DNA of 64,000 nucleotides, taken from contig NZ_AUIP01000006.1 in NCBI RefSeq assembly GCF_000423765.1, positions 99,221 to 163,220 on the forward strand, written 5' to 3'. The notes under the pieces were generated by a model. The model ran no database searches. It was not told the origin of the DNA and saw only the letters and a list, made by a program, of their open reading frames with translations. This DNA is from Streptococcus porci DSM 23759 (GTDB taxonomy: Bacteria > Bacillota > Bacilli > Lactobacillales > Streptococcaceae). Below, in pieces: positions 37,431 to 47,765 of this stretch. Within the stretch, counting starts at the first letter, position 1, and every line of letters starts with the position of its first letter. The translations under genes were made by a program, and so were the position numbers.

Positions 37431-38855
37431 TTACTTAATCAACACATATTCTAGACCGACTAATTTTGCCCAGGCAATGATTTGATCTGATGTTAAATTA
37501 AGTGAGACAACTGTATGGTGGCCTCCACCAGCTTCAATCCATGCTTTGACTCCATCTTGGAAGTTGGGCATCACTTCCCATAGGACGCGTGCTACTGGTA
37601 AGTTTGGAGCAGGCTCCGTTGGTTCAAATGCTTTTACTTCATTAATCAATAATTTATAATGCGTTCCAAAATCTGCCATTGACACAACGACACCGTCACC
37701 AGCTTTACCATCGAAAACGAGACGTGCTGGGTCTGCTTTACCACCAATTCCTAGTGGAGATACGACAATTTTAGGTTTATTAACAGCTAAGGATGGATCA
37801 ACTTCAAGCATATGTGATTGAAGCGCAGCCTCTTTACCAAGAGCCAACTCATAAGTGTAATCTTCCATAAATCCTGTATTTTGATTATGAGACATGACTT
37901 TCATAAAACGATCAAGAGCCGCTGTTTTCCAGTCACCTTCACCTGCAAATCCATATCCTTGCGCCATCAAACGTTGAGTCGCTAAACCAGGTAATTGTTC
38001 CATACCGTGTAAATCTTCAAAGTTATCAGAGAATGCAGTGTAACCCCCCGCATCCAAGAAGCGTTTTAGAGCAATTTCATAACGTGCTTGTACTTTCACG
38101 TGGTGTTCCCAAGTGTCAACATCATAGTTGCCGTAATCAAAGTCATAAAGTTCCTTGTATTCAGTAAAAAGCCCTTCCACTTCTTCATCGGTCACTTGAT
38201 TAATCACTTCAACTAAATCACCAATGCCAAAGTAATCTACAGTCCAACCAAACTGGATTTGTGCTTCTACCTTATCCCCTTCAGTCACACCGACATTACG
38301 CATGTTATCTCCAAAGCGGGCAACTTTGATTTCAAAACCAGCATTGTAAGCAACTGCAACATCCATCCATTGACCAATTTGTTTTTGGACTGGTTCATTT
38401 TTCCAGTAGCCGACAACAACCTTGTTATTTTTCTTAAGACGAGCATTGATGAAGCCATATTCACGGTCACCATGAGCTGCCTGATTCAAATTCATAAAGT
38501 CCATATCAATGGTTGCCCATGGAATAGATTCATTATATTGCGTTGCTAAGTGCAAGAGTGGTTTTTGGAGCAATTTTGTCCCACGAATCCACATTTTTGC
38601 AGGTGAGAAAGTGTGCATCCAAGTCACAACACCCGCAACTTCATCACGATAGTTAATTTCTTTCATCAATTTTGTGATAGTATCAGCTGATACAGCCAAT
38701 TCTTCTTGGAAAACAAGTGGGTATGGCAAGTTACCGCTGGCATTTAACATTGCAACCATTTCACGCGCATGCTTTTTAACTTCTTCAAGAGCCTCTTCAC
38801 CATACAAATGTTGTGACCCTACAACAAACCAAAATTCTTTTTTTGCTTCTAGCAT
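37431..38855 (-). CDS. araA: L-arabinose isomerase
   Basis: AraA converts L-arabinose to L-ribulose with Mn2+. The 474-residue protein matches the family length and shows [20 protein letters not shown] at the start, metal-ligand region [22 protein letters not shown] (here [20 protein letters not shown] near 280), [17 protein letters not shown] near 322 and the late [12 protein letters not shown]. It is encoded after araD with a 30-bp gap in the araB-araD-araA operon. The gene is intact. Confidence 0.97.
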   Translation of the reverse strand: MLEAKKEFWFVVGSQHLYGEEALEEVKKHAREMVAMLNASGNLPYPLVFQEELAVSADTITKLMKEINYRDEVAGVVTWMHTFSPAKMWIRGTKLLQKPLLHLATQYNESIPWATIDMDFMNLNQAAHGDREYGFINARLKKNNKVVVGYWKNEPVQKQIGQWMDVAVAYNAGFEIKVARFGDNMRNVGVTEGDKVEAQIQFGWTVDYFGIGDLVEVINQVTDEEVEGLFTEYKELYDFDYGNYDVDTWEHHVKVQARYEIALKRFLDAGGYTAFSDNFEDLHGMEQLPGLATQRLMAQGYGFAGEGDWKTAALDRFMKVMSHNQNTGFMEDYTYELALGKEAALQSHMLEVDPSLAVNKPKIVVSPLGIGGKADPARLVFDGKAGDGVVVSMADFGTHYKLLINEVKAFEPTEPAPNLPVARVLWEVMPNFQDGVKAWIEAGGGHHTVVSLNLTSDQIIAWAKLVGLEYVLIK

Positions 38856-38885
38856 AATAAACTCCTTTTTTCTTTTTAGATAATA

Positions 38886-39581
38886 TTATTTTTGACCATA
38901 GTAAGCATTTTTCCCATGCTTTCTGAGATAGTGTTTATCTAACACATATTGTGGTAACTCAGGTGCAAATGGGTTCAAAAAGCGAGTGATGGCATTCATA
39001 CGACAAACTTCTTCTAAAACAACAGCATGCATGACCGCATCATCAGCATCTTTCCCCCAAGTAAATGGACCGTGTCCTTGCAATAAAATTCCTGGTACAG
39101 CCACTGGATCCAAGCCACGTTTAGTGAATGTTTCAACAATGACGTTACCTGTCTCATGCTCATAACCAGCATCTAATTCTTCCTTGCTTAGGAAACGCGC
39201 ACAAGGTACTGTCCCATAGAAAGTATCTGCGTGAGTTGTTCCCATCGCTGGAACATCCAAACCTGACTGCGCCCAGCTGGCTGCCCAAGGCGAATGGGTA
39301 TGTACAATACCACCAATTTCAGGATATGTTTTATAGAGTACAGCATGAGTTGGCATATCAGATGATGGGCGTAAGTTCCCTTCCACTACGTTACCATCAA
39401 AGTCACAAACAACCATATCATCTGCTGTCATGACATCATAATCAACTCCAGATGGTTTAATCACAAAGAGACCTGATTCACGATCAACTTGGCTGACATT
39501 TCCCCAAGTGTATTTGATAAGATCTCGCTTGGGTAGTTCTAAGTTTGCTTGAAATACCTTTTCTTTTAATTCTTCTAGCAT
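38886..39581 (-). CDS. araD: L-ribulose-5-phosphate 4-epimerase
   Basis: AraD converts L-ribulose 5-phosphate to D-xylulose 5-phosphate. The 231-residue class II aldolase-type protein has the zinc ligands in [15 protein letters not shown] (near 90) and the later [11 protein letters not shown]. Conserved substrate-binding residues are in KPSGVDYD and [12 protein letters not shown]. It lies 8 bp after araB and 30 bp before araA. Confidence 0.95.
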   Translation of the reverse strand: MLEELKEKVFQANLELPKRDLIKYTWGNVSQVDRESGLFVIKPSGVDYDVMTADDMVVCDFDGNVVEGNLRPSSDMPTHAVLYKTYPEIGGIVHTHSPWAASWAQSGLDVPAMGTTHADTFYGTVPCARFLSKEELDAGYEHETGNVIVETFTKRGLDPVAVPGILLQGHGPFTWGKDADDAVMHAVVLEEVCRMNAITRFLNPFAPELPQYVLDKHYLRKHGKNAYYGQK

Positions 39582-39589
39582 ATAGCCTC

Positions 39590-41176
39590 CTATATTTTTT
39601 CAACTGCTAATTTTTCCACTGGCAAGCCATTTTTATAAGTCTCAAGATACGCTTTAAATCCTTCAACATCAGTTACTTCTGGTTGAACCGTTTGAACAGC
39701 AGCATTGACAAATACGACATCATCAAGATAAAATTCCAATGAAGTTTCAGTTGCCGTTAGATAATCTGCTAAGAGTGCAATTCCCCAAGCACCACCTTCT
39801 CCAGCTGTTTCCATAACAGAAACCGGAGTTGACATAGCTCCCGCCAACAATTGTTGGGCAACCTGAGGGGTTTTGAAAATACCACCGTGACCTAACAGTT
39901 TATCAATTGCAACTGCCTCTTTGTCCACAAGAATCTCCATGCCAATCGCTAAAGTTGTGAAAGCAGACAGGATATGGCTTCTCATAAGGTTAGGCACTGT
40001 AAAACGACTTTCTGGAGTTCTGACAAGAAGTGGACGTCCTTCAGTCAATCCAGTAATACTTTCGCCTGAATAATAACCATAACTTAATAGACCGCCACAA
40101 TCTTTCTCACCCTTTAAGGCTGCATTAAAGAGTAATGGGTACAGCTCATCATCTGATATTTCTTGCCCTGACAAAGCTGAAAACTCTTTAAATAATTTAA
40201 CCCAAGCATTGATATCTGAACTACAGTTATTCGCATGTACCATCGCTACGGCGTCACCAACTGGTGTCGTTACAATATCAATTTCTGAATAACGGTTTTG
40301 TAATTCTTTTTCAAGGACAATCATGGCGAAAATAGATGTCCCAGCAGATACATTTCCTGTCCGCTGTCTGATACTATTTGTCGCTACCATTCCTGTCCCA
40401 GCATCACCTTCTGGCGGGCATAACTGACTTCCCGCTTGGAGTTGACCTGTTGGGTCTAATAATTTGGCACCCCTATCTGTCAATGTTCCAGCCACTGTTC
40501 CAGCGGATAGCACTTTCGGCAAAATAGCTTTCAAATCCCAAGGGAGTTGATACTGTTGCGTCAATTCAGCAAATTGATTGAGAAAAATGCTGTTATAATC
40601 GCCAGTTGTCGAATCAATTGGAAACATCCCAGAAGCATCTCCAACTCCCAAAACTTTTTCACCTGTCAGTTGCCAGTGGATGTAGCCTGCTAACGTAGTG
40701 AGATATGCTATTTGAGAAACATGAGCCTCTTGGTTTAAAATTGCTTGATATAGGTGAGCGATACTCCAACGCTCTGGAATATTAAAGTCAAATAATTGAC
40801 TCAGTTCCTGTGCTGCTTGGCCAGTAATTGTATTTCGCCAAGTCCGAAATGGTACTAATAAATCGTCTTCTTCATCAAACGCTAGATAACCGTGCATCAT
40901 AGCACTAAAGCCAATTTGCCCAATCCGCGTTAAATCAACGTGATAAGTTTTTTTAACATTTTGAACAAGTTCACGGTAAGAAGATTGCAACCCTTTCCAA
41001 ATATTGTCCAATGAATAAGTCCAAACACCATCTACTAGTTGATTTTCCCAATCATGACTACCAGAGGCAATTGGTTGCTTCTGACTATCAATCAAGACTG
41101 CTTTGATGCGAGTTGAACCGAACTCAACCCCTAAAGATGTTCGACCATTCATCAAATCATCAATAATGCTTCCCAT
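39590..41176 (-). CDS. araB: FGGY-family sugar kinase, L-ribulokinase
   Basis: The kinase phosphorylates L-ribulose with ATP, the second step of the pathway. I start it at ATG 41176 ([20 protein letters not shown]) with AGGAGG upstream, giving 528 residues; an ATG ten codons earlier lacks a ribosome site. FGGY motifs: [15 protein letters not shown] for the phosphate-binding loop, [10 protein letters not shown] near 300 and [16 protein letters not shown] near 455. This sequence resembles the xylulokinase-like AraB type found with Gram-positive ara operons. It is first in the operon, behind AraR-type operators. Confidence 0.9.
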   Translation of the reverse strand: MGSIIDDLMNGRTSLGVEFGSTRIKAVLIDSQKQPIASGSHDWENQLVDGVWTYSLDNIWKGLQSSYRELVQNVKKTYHVDLTRIGQIGFSAMMHGYLAFDEEDDLLVPFRTWRNTITGQAAQELSQLFDFNIPERWSIAHLYQAILNQEAHVSQIAYLTTLAGYIHWQLTGEKVLGVGDASGMFPIDSTTGDYNSIFLNQFAELTQQYQLPWDLKAILPKVLSAGTVAGTLTDRGAKLLDPTGQLQAGSQLCPPEGDAGTGMVATNSIRQRTGNVSAGTSIFAMIVLEKELQNRYSEIDIVTTPVGDAVAMVHANNCSSDINAWVKLFKEFSALSGQEISDDELYPLLFNAALKGEKDCGGLLSYGYYSGESITGLTEGRPLLVRTPESRFTVPNLMRSHILSAFTTLAIGMEILVDKEAVAIDKLLGHGGIFKTPQVAQQLLAGAMSTPVSVMETAGEGGAWGIALLADYLTATETSLEFYLDDVVFVNAAVQTVQPEVTDVEGFKAYLETYKNGLPVEKLAVEKI

Positions 41177-41224
41177 AAAATCCTCCTTAATTGAATTCGT
41201 TTTCATTTTCGAATTGATTATATC

Positions 41225-41275
41225 ACTTATGTTCGTACATGTAAACCGTTTACGTAAATTTGTTCGAACATTTTT
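41225..41275. promoter_or_regulatory. AraR operators and cre-like site upstream of araB
   Basis: Two AraR-type boxes lie 32 bp apart: ATGTTCGTACAT (41229-41240) and the perfect palindrome TGTTCGAACA (41261-41270). Between them TGTAAACCGTTTAC (41240-41253) is symmetric and close to a CcpA cre site. Together they suggest arabinose induction through AraR with catabolite repression. Confidence 0.75.
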
Positions 41276-41366
41276 TTGAGATGCGTTATTACTTAATAAG
41301 TTTAAGTATTCAAAAAAGCCAAAGTGCTATTTTGCCTTTGACTTTATACTTACTATACATTTTAGT

Positions 41367-42440
41367 TTAGAGTGCCCTTACTGAGCGTCTTTCAATAACT
41401 TCCGCTGGATATTGAATAATCTTCATCTGTTTTTTCTTCTCAATGGCACCAAGTAATTGTTTTGTGGCATCTCTTCCTAAAATTTTCTTAGGGTGACTGA
41501 CACTTGTGAGCTGATGAGCCTCAGCGAGATAAGAATTATCATAACTCACCACTGAGAAATCCCAGAACATCTTTTTTCCCCTCTCCTCCATTAATTGAAT
41601 GAATTGACTGGCTACTTGATCATTATAACAGACAAATGCTGTCGGTGGATTATCTGATTGCAAGACTCGATTAACATACTCATTGATATTTGATGTCTGT
41701 GTTTGCGTGGTAAAAGTAGCAATATCATCTGACTGAAAGGAGAGCTTTGCAACTTCATGCATTTTGACAAATCCTTTCATTCTCAATTTCCCCTGCATAT
41801 CATCTAGTTTAGTAATCAAACCAATTTTTCGATGCCCACGGTCAATTAAAAATTTCGTTGCCTCATATCCTGCCGAAAAATCATCTAAACTAGCATAAGG
41901 TAAATCTAGAATATCATAATAAGCATTTAAAAAATAAACAGGAATTCCAGCTTCCTTTAATTGAGCATAATAGGCTATATTGGGATTATACTCATTACTA
42001 GATGTTGGTTCAATTAAGAATCCTTCGACTCCCTGTGTAATCATTTGTTTTAAGCTCTCTTCCTCTAGTGCTGGATTATTGTTAGTTGCACCCAACATGA
42101 GCGAATAGCCGTTTTTTCTCAGAACCTCTTCTATTCCTTCAATGATATTCGGAAAAATATAATCTGATAGATAAGTTGTAATAACACCAATCGTTTTTGT
42201 TGATGTAGGTCTTTCTATCTGAGCATTTCTATAGTCCAAAACAAACGTTCCTGAACCTTTTTCCGCTCTCAAATAGCCTTGCTGAATCAACAATCTAAGC
42301 GCCTGCCTTACTGTGTGACGACTAACTTGGTAAATATCACATAACTGATGCTCCGTTGGTATCACCTGTCCAATCGCATAGCTATCATCTAATATTTTTC
42401 TTAATAAATCATCTGCTACTTTCTGATACTTTGTCTCCAT
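41367..42440 (-). CDS. araR: Arabinose operon repressor AraR
   Basis: The 357-residue regulator joins a GntR winged helix (METKYQKVADDLLRKILDDS ... VSRHTVRQALRLLIQQGYLR, residues 1-65) to a LacI/GalR-type sugar-binding domain (TIGVITTYLSDYIFPNIIEG onward). This fusion is the hallmark of AraR. It should repress araB-araD-araA and its own gene, released by L-arabinose. Its promoter holds TGTACGTACA, the core of the Bacillus AraR box. It is transcribed in the same direction as the operon but separated from araB by 190 bp. Confidence 0.93.
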   Translation of the reverse strand: METKYQKVADDLLRKILDDSYAIGQVIPTEHQLCDIYQVSRHTVRQALRLLIQQGYLRAEKGSGTFVLDYRNAQIERPTSTKTIGVITTYLSDYIFPNIIEGIEEVLRKNGYSLMLGATNNNPALEEESLKQMITQGVEGFLIEPTSSNEYNPNIAYYAQLKEAGIPVYFLNAYYDILDLPYASLDDFSAGYEATKFLIDRGHRKIGLITKLDDMQGKLRMKGFVKMHEVAKLSFQSDDIATFTTQTQTSNINEYVNRVLQSDNPPTAFVCYNDQVASQFIQLMEERGKKMFWDFSVVSYDNSYLAEAHQLTSVSHPKKILGRDATKQLLGAIEKKKQMKIIQYPAEVIERRSVRAL

Positions 42441-42454
42441 TTGCTATCTCTTTT

Positions 42455-42476
42455 TCTTTTTGTACGTACATTTATT
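42455..42476. promoter_or_regulatory. AraR autoregulatory box
   Basis: TTTTGTACGTACATTT contains the perfect palindrome TGTACGTACA (42461-42470), 21 bp upstream of the araR start and close to the Bacillus AraR operator. Confidence 0.75.
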
Positions 42477-42534
42477 CTACCATAATTTTATATCAACGTC
42501 TTGACTAAATACTTTTTAACTATAAATATTTTTA

Positions 42535-42553
42535 ACCCGTGGTGCTAGTTAAT
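42535..42553 (+). repeat. Solo IS982-family terminal repeat
   Basis: ACCCGTGGTGCTAGTTAAT matches the terminal repeat at 18701-18719 at 16 of 19 positions. No transposase follows, so it is a relic of a related insertion. Confidence 0.6.
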
Positions 42554-42579
42554 TTCAACATACAATAAAAAGGCCAAAT

Positions 42580-42766
42580 GGACTATACTGTAAGTGACGA
42601 AACATACAGGTATAACGCTCGCTAAACAAGCAGGTACTTCCATTGAAATAATTTTCGAAGCTCTAACTCATAGCGATACATCAACTACAAAAACGTATAT
42701 AATACATCTAACGTAGTCCCAGTAGCAATGGGAGAAATCGCCTACCGAAACCTTAAAAAAATTTAG
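42580..42766 (+). pseudogene. C-terminal fragment of a tyrosine recombinase
   Basis: The plus strand reads IEIIFEALTHSDTSTTKTYI (compare the usual ISEALGHSxxxTTKxYI with the catalytic Tyr). After a shift it reads VVPVAMGEIAYRNLKKI-stop. This is the end of an integrase with earlier parts lost. It lies 95 bp from attC and may be the scar of an older element at the same locus. Confidence 0.45.
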
Positions 42767-42799
42767 GGTAAATTTTAAGGTGAACTTTTCAAAAAATTA

Positions 42800-42838
42800 C
42801 GAAAAAAGCACCCATGAGGTAAACTCTTGAGTGCTCTA
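42800..42838 (-). terminator. rpsI-type terminator beside attC
   Basis: Read leftward: GCACTCAAGAG...CATGGGTGC followed by TTTTTTC. It strongly resembles the stem at 4808-4840 next to attA (ACTCAAGAG...CTTGGGTGT). I take it as the native terminator downstream of rpsI, which marks the chromosome side of attC. Confidence 0.7.
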
Positions 42839-42860
42839 AAACGTTGATATATCGCTGATA

Positions 42861-42876
42861 ATTAACGTTTTGAGAA
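42861..42876 (-). other. attC: right-hand attachment site of element B
   Basis: ATTAACGTTTTGAGAA is identical to 54663-54678 and in the same orientation, so the two 16-bp copies flank element B as direct repeats. The copy covers the last codons and stop of rpsI only. Paired ATTAACACCAA arm repeats lie inside both ends (42987-43007 and 54607-54629). Confidence 0.8.
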
Positions 42877-43116
42877 CAAAACTTTAATTTTTTACGGAGA
42901 GCAGCACCAAACAAATCTCTTTATATCAACATTTAATAGGAAGGATGCTTCTCCCAAACCCTTTAAAATCCATAAAAATGGATAGCATTAACACCAATTA
43001 ACACCATAAAATAGACTAGTCACTTCATCAAATTTCATTCCTCTAAACTGTCGGAAAAGCGTAGTCTTTCCGATTGAGCAGAGGAATCCAAAAGGCAGGT
43101 TCGCACCTGCCTTTAT
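42877..43116. other. Non-coding end of element B with integrase arm repeats
   Basis: Contains ATTAACACCAA (42987-42997) and TTAACACCAT (42998-43007), matching the pair at 54607-54629. A short hairpin near 43045-43100 (AGGCAGG...CCTGCCT) follows the last leftward gene and probably terminates it. Confidence 0.55.
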
Positions 43117-43671
43117 CTATTTTTTTACCTTATGAGCTAATTCTTCTTGTAGAAATGGTTTTATTGATGTCAGAATAATAGCCACGGCTTTTTTATTTTG
43201 ATTCTCAGTTCGATTACGTTTATTGAACATATCAATCATGAATTCATAATCTTTTTCTGGTTCAAAGTTATTCCATTTCGTTGCTTTAAATGCTCCAACT
43301 TCAAATAAATAACGCAATAATTTACGACTGAAAAATTCTGATGATAATTGAAGAAATTCATTATCTTCTACTGCGTGTAACAACTTAAATAATTGTTCTT
43401 TGACATCCACTTCATATTTCAAATCATCACGCTCAAACTTCTTAATGCAAGAACTACCAATAGGATAAAGTACATTACCATTCAATTGATTTTCAATTGT
43501 AAAAAGGTAACGAAGATGTTCTTTACCACATATACATGATTCTTCTAATCGTTCATCCTCTTCTACATCTAAAATCTCCCACTCTAAGACTGCTGAGTCC
43601 CAGTCATTGGAATCAGAGTTATCCATAACATCTTTGATAAGAGTCTGCAAATATTTACTTTGTGCTACCAT
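43117..43671 (-). CDS. Cysteine-motif protein of unknown function
   Basis: The 184-residue protein contains ESCICGKEHLRYLFTIENQL and then PIGSSCIKKFERDD: four cysteines (CxC and a later SSC) that could bind zinc. Proteins with this CICG...PIGSxCIxKF pattern occur with mobile elements and bacterial defence genes, but no function is known to me. It ends the leftward cargo operon, 24 bp after the ImmA-like gene, which suggests it works with the type III system or its regulator. Confidence 0.6.
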   Translation of the reverse strand: MVAQSKYLQTLIKDVMDNSDSNDWDSAVLEWEILDVEEDERLEESCICGKEHLRYLFTIENQLNGNVLYPIGSSCIKKFERDDLKYEVDVKEQLFKLLHAVEDNEFLQLSSEFFSRKLLRYLFEVGAFKATKWNNFEPEKDYEFMIDMFNKRNRTENQNKKAVAIILTSIKPFLQEELAHKVKK

Positions 43672-43695
43672 AATGTAAGGCCTCTCTAATTTATT

Positions 43696-45525
43696 TTATA
43701 AGCCACTTCTATCAGGAACAAGCTCTTTGAAGCCTTTGTTGACCAATAGTGTATTACACATATTCACATCCCAGCTTGCTGTGCAATTAAGAATGAACTC
43801 ATACAACATTTCTTGCTGATTTCCTACACGAAGTGTTCTTCCTGATAGTTCAACTAGCATTTTACTGATACTTGGTGGTAATTTCATACCAATACAAATG
43901 GCAATCACCGTTTCAAGTTTGGGTTCAGTCTTTCCATTCCTCAAGTTGGAAATAGCCTTCAATCCGAGATTGGTTTCATCAGCCAGTTCCTGATTTCGAA
44001 CATCTCGCCATTTCATCACTTCTACTAATGCAGGAGCAAAACTATTCATCCCACTAAGCTTTAACATAATTTCCAGTGTATCATCAATGTGAACATCAAC
44101 TTGTTCGAGCCAATTATTCTTATCCTTCGGATAACTAATCGTAAATTGAATATCAGAATCTGCATCACGATTGAGTAACAAGGTTAAAGAAGTAGAGCGA
44201 CCTATTCGAGTGCTTGACGAAATTTCAAAGACAATACAACATTCATCCATATGATGCCTTGCATAAGGCGTTAGGAATGGAGTTCCTGCAATATCATATG
44301 AAAGATACTTGGCATCATTGATACAGAGGTGGGATTCTACATAGAGTAATTCACCTTTCTCAACACGCTCTTTCAAGACTGGCTGAGATAATAATTGAAG
44401 ACCAAGCTGAATCAGATTTACTGAAAAAGTTTGATTATCCTCTAAATATCCCTGCTTCCATGTATGAGTTGGAACATAGGCATCATCTATATAAATAAAT
44501 GCACCTTTCACCTCTTCAAAACCACATTCTGCCAAGCGAACTTTAGCAGATAGACGAGAAACTCCGAAAAACTGAGCTAATTCATCAATCCATTTTTTAA
44601 GAATATCAAGAATATCTTGGGTTTGACTCAACTCTAGTAACCGTTGCTGTCTACTCCTTGCTTCTTGAATAAACATCTCTTTAGGCATCAAGATTTTAGG
44701 TGCAATTGATTCAGCGTGCCATTCCATCCAACCAATCATATCATAAGCTTTTTCATCCTTAATGTCATTTGTTGTAGATAGAACAGAAAGTTCCTCTTCC
44801 TCAGCTCTTGCTAATTCTAAAGCATAACGGTGCAACTCCCAGTGTACACATTCATGAAGAATCGTATTTCTCACAACTCCAAGATTTCGTATCTGAGGAA
44901 GCTTTTCATCAATAACCACTGTTCCTGCAGAGATACCATTTTCAGGATTATCTTGAAAATAGATTTGTCCAAAAATTGAAGTATCTTCCGTAATGGAATC
45001 ATACTTTAATTGAAGCCCCATTTGTTGAACAATATATTCAGGTTCAACTCTTGTAGGTGTCAGCAAGGCATTTCGGTCATATTTATTCAAAATTGCTTCT
45101 GCCACCTTATCCAAATCATCCTTCCAAATAAATGGAACAAGTTTATCAGAGAGAGGATATTTAAAGGTACTATATGTCCCCCTCTCATAGGTATCAACTT
45201 TTACAATTTTAAAATTTTTGATTCCTGCATCAGGCTTTCCAATAGCAGATACACGAAGCCAACGATTCTTTTCGATGGTATTCTCATAATGATTGGTACG
45301 TTCAGTTACTACTGCATAGACATCCGTCAAAATATCTATATCAATTTCGCCATCTCCATGATGTCCAGCATAAACATACTTGAAGTCTACATCTGTAACT
45401 TCTACTTCACCGTCATAATCATAGGTAATACCTAGTTCTTCAAGATTGCCTAGGAAATATTTCTCACTTGCGTCATAAATTTCATTATAGAATGTTTTTT
45501 CTATATATTTGCTAAAAGAAATCAA
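43696..45525 (-). CDS. ImmA/IrrE-type metallopeptidase with C-terminal helix-turn-helix
   Basis: The 609-residue protein has a peptidase region with ILHECVHWELHRYA near residues 221-234, where HECVH is the HExxH zinc motif, and a downstream acidic stretch near 270 (WMEWHAESIAPKIL). A C-terminal XRE-like helix-turn-helix follows (ELADETNLGLKAISNLRNGK, about 513-532). The first 200 residues are unassigned. ImmA/IrrE peptidases cut repressors to trigger element or stress responses. It lies 8 bp after the type III restriction gene, so it may control or sense events linked to it. Confidence 0.75.
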   Translation of the reverse strand: MISFSKYIEKTFYNEIYDASEKYFLGNLEELGITYDYDGEVEVTDVDFKYVYAGHHGDGEIDIDILTDVYAVVTERTNHYENTIEKNRWLRVSAIGKPDAGIKNFKIVKVDTYERGTYSTFKYPLSDKLVPFIWKDDLDKVAEAILNKYDRNALLTPTRVEPEYIVQQMGLQLKYDSITEDTSIFGQIYFQDNPENGISAGTVVIDEKLPQIRNLGVVRNTILHECVHWELHRYALELARAEEEELSVLSTTNDIKDEKAYDMIGWMEWHAESIAPKILMPKEMFIQEARSRQQRLLELSQTQDILDILKKWIDELAQFFGVSRLSAKVRLAECGFEEVKGAFIYIDDAYVPTHTWKQGYLEDNQTFSVNLIQLGLQLLSQPVLKERVEKGELLYVESHLCINDAKYLSYDIAGTPFLTPYARHHMDECCIVFEISSSTRIGRSTSLTLLLNRDADSDIQFTISYPKDKNNWLEQVDVHIDDTLEIMLKLSGMNSFAPALVEVMKWRDVRNQELADETNLGLKAISNLRNGKTEPKLETVIAICIGMKLPPSISKMLVELSGRTLRVGNQQEMLYEFILNCTASWDVNMCNTLLVNKGFKELVPDRSGL

Positions 45526-45533
45526 GTTTCCTC

Positions 45534-47765
45534 CTAAAATCCAAATAGCTCGTCAATGGAATGCCAATCTGTCATATCATCTTTCCATGCTCCTTCATTC
45601 AAATAGCGAAGAGTGCCTGAAATATCACGGATAAATGCCCCTTTTAAATTATATTTTTCAAGGTAAGCTTTCAAGGCTTCGTATTTCAATGGTGCATACT
45701 CGTCAATATTCTTATCTTCACCTTTAGCACTTTCTCCACCCTTGGTTTCTACAATATAGACATCGCCTTTCTTCATTTTGACAATATAATCAGGATAGAA
45801 ATGATGGGAAGAGCTGGCTGTATAATAGACAATTGAAAAATATTGACTTCCTTTATCACCGTTCTTATAGACAAACTCAACAGCATCTTCGTGTGATTCA
45901 ATGTACTCTTCAAAAAGACGTTCAGCTTCACTTCCTTTGAGAACGCTATTTGTATAACCTTCATAGATATTGGTTATTGTATCAATATGTTCCAATTTTG
46001 GATTATAGGAATAACGTTCTGTCATCGGAATATAGAAATCATTCTCCTGAGGTACTACAAGTCCCATACTGATGGTTGGCTGAATATCAGCTTGTCTAAA
46101 GACTTCACGCAGAGCACGCCAATTATTTAAGATAAAGGCTGTCCATTCGCTAGGTTCCAACGTCAAAAGTTTTTGCTGGTTTGGTCGCTTATCATCCATG
46201 AAGAAGCGTTTCAGAAGAGCTTCAACCTGACTTACTTTCAAGTGAGTAACTCGGTCAAGTTCATGGTAAGCATGAAGCAAGTCAAGACGATTAGCACGAT
46301 AGTCTGCTTCTACTCGTCTTTCTCTATCTTGAAGGCGGTCAGAATGTTCCAACGTATCAAAACGACCTTGTTTATAGGTGTTAACAATGGAACTTCCAAA
46401 TTGAAGTCCTTGATTTTCTAACTTTTGCTTATTTGATTCAACATCTTCTGTCAGATTCCATTCACGAACCATACCTTGATAGAGATTTTCACGTATAGCT
46501 TTTTCATTTTGTCCTTCATGCAAATCAAGTACTCGCTCGCTGATTAAATGGAAATCTTTAGCTATATCTTTTCGATTCAGAAGTGGCGTAGGTGCTCCTA
46601 CTCCTTTTTGAGTAAATGCACCATTCAAGAAGTCCACATCAAAAGTATAAAGATAAGCATTATCCAATACATCAACATCATAATGCCCTTTGAAAGGTTC
46701 GGGCATCCTACGGATACGACCAATAGTCTGAATAGTAAAGGCTTCACCCATGTTTTCACGAATCTTAATCAGAATCTTAGCTCGTGGAGCATCCCAACCT
46801 GTGGCAATTGCCTGTTTGATAATAAGATATTCTACTTCATTATCTAGTTCTTGTACATTGAGATAGTTTCGTTTCTGGTCTGCCAACCAAATACCAAGTT
46901 TTCCATCCTCATAAGTTTTGTGAAGTTTTTCTTGGATATAGGTTTCAATACGACTTACTAACTCAGGTTCTGAATCCGATTTATCAGGTAACTGAACCAA
47001 CACCAAGGGATTGACTCCTGTTACGCCATGTTCAGCATAACCCTGAACAATTTCTTTACGCTTCAGCTCAGCACTTTCAAAGAGAAGTTCAAATTCCTCA
47101 CTAATATGCTGACTCTCGTCAAGATAGTTTTCAAGTCCTTCGTTGACGACAACCGATTTTGTAATCAATCCTGATGCAATAACTTCTTCTTCCATCACCT
47201 CATAGAACTCTATCTTGTCAGGCATATTGGGGGCTTCAATGGTAGCAGAAACCTTGACAGTTTTTGAAGCATTAAAGCGTGCAATAATATCTCTCGCCTG
47301 TTTGGTATCATTACGATGTGCTTCATCAATGACAAGAATAAAATGACGACCTGCTGCGACAGCCTTTTCAATCTTATCTTCAAGATTATCACGCTCGCTA
47401 TCCGAAAGCATGGCTTTCGACTTCTTACCGATAACACGCTCATAGTTAATAAAGGTAACACTTTCCTTATCAAATCCTTGCAGTAAGGCATCATCCACTG
47501 ACTGTGCCTTAATAGATGAGAAATGCTTCGCCTTATCCTGACTCTGTTCTTCAAGTTCTCCTGCTCCAGGCGTAAACCATACAAATGCTACGTTATCATG
47601 TGTACTTGAAATATAGGTATTGACCCAATCAAGAAGGGTAATCGTCTTACCCGATCCTGTTGGCGACTTAATGACCATCTCATCAAACTCATACTCAGGT
47701 GCTGTAAATCTCAAGAGTTTATCAACTAGTTTTTGTTGGAATTGTTTTAATCCAATCATGACCAC
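45534..47765 (-). CDS. res: Type III restriction enzyme Res subunit
   Basis: The 743-residue SF2 helicase/endonuclease has Walker A SPTGSGKTITLLDW near 35-48, DEAH box VIDEAHRNDTKQ near 143-154, motif VI-like QTIGRIRRMPEP near 343-354 and a C-terminal PD-(D/E)xK region (HHFYPDYIVKMKKG ... YIVETKGGES near 650-675). It needs Mod to cleave at distance from unmethylated sites. It overlaps mod by 10 bp. The length is below that of the longest Res proteins but all motifs are present. Confidence 0.92.
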   Translation of the reverse strand: MVMIGLKQFQQKLVDKLLRFTAPEYEFDEMVIKSPTGSGKTITLLDWVNTYISSTHDNVAFVWFTPGAGELEEQSQDKAKHFSSIKAQSVDDALLQGFDKESVTFINYERVIGKKSKAMLSDSERDNLEDKIEKAVAAGRHFILVIDEAHRNDTKQARDIIARFNASKTVKVSATIEAPNMPDKIEFYEVMEEEVIASGLITKSVVVNEGLENYLDESQHISEEFELLFESAELKRKEIVQGYAEHGVTGVNPLVLVQLPDKSDSEPELVSRIETYIQEKLHKTYEDGKLGIWLADQKRNYLNVQELDNEVEYLIIKQAIATGWDAPRAKILIKIRENMGEAFTIQTIGRIRRMPEPFKGHYDVDVLDNAYLYTFDVDFLNGAFTQKGVGAPTPLLNRKDIAKDFHLISERVLDLHEGQNEKAIRENLYQGMVREWNLTEDVESNKQKLENQGLQFGSSIVNTYKQGRFDTLEHSDRLQDRERRVEADYRANRLDLLHAYHELDRVTHLKVSQVEALLKRFFMDDKRPNQQKLLTLEPSEWTAFILNNWRALREVFRQADIQPTISMGLVVPQENDFYIPMTERYSYNPKLEHIDTITNIYEGYTNSVLKGSEAERLFEEYIESHEDAVEFVYKNGDKGSQYFSIVYYTASSSHHFYPDYIVKMKKGDVYIVETKGGESAKGEDKNIDEYAPLKYEALKAYLEKYNLKGAFIRDISGTLRYLNEGAWKDDMTDWHSIDELFGF

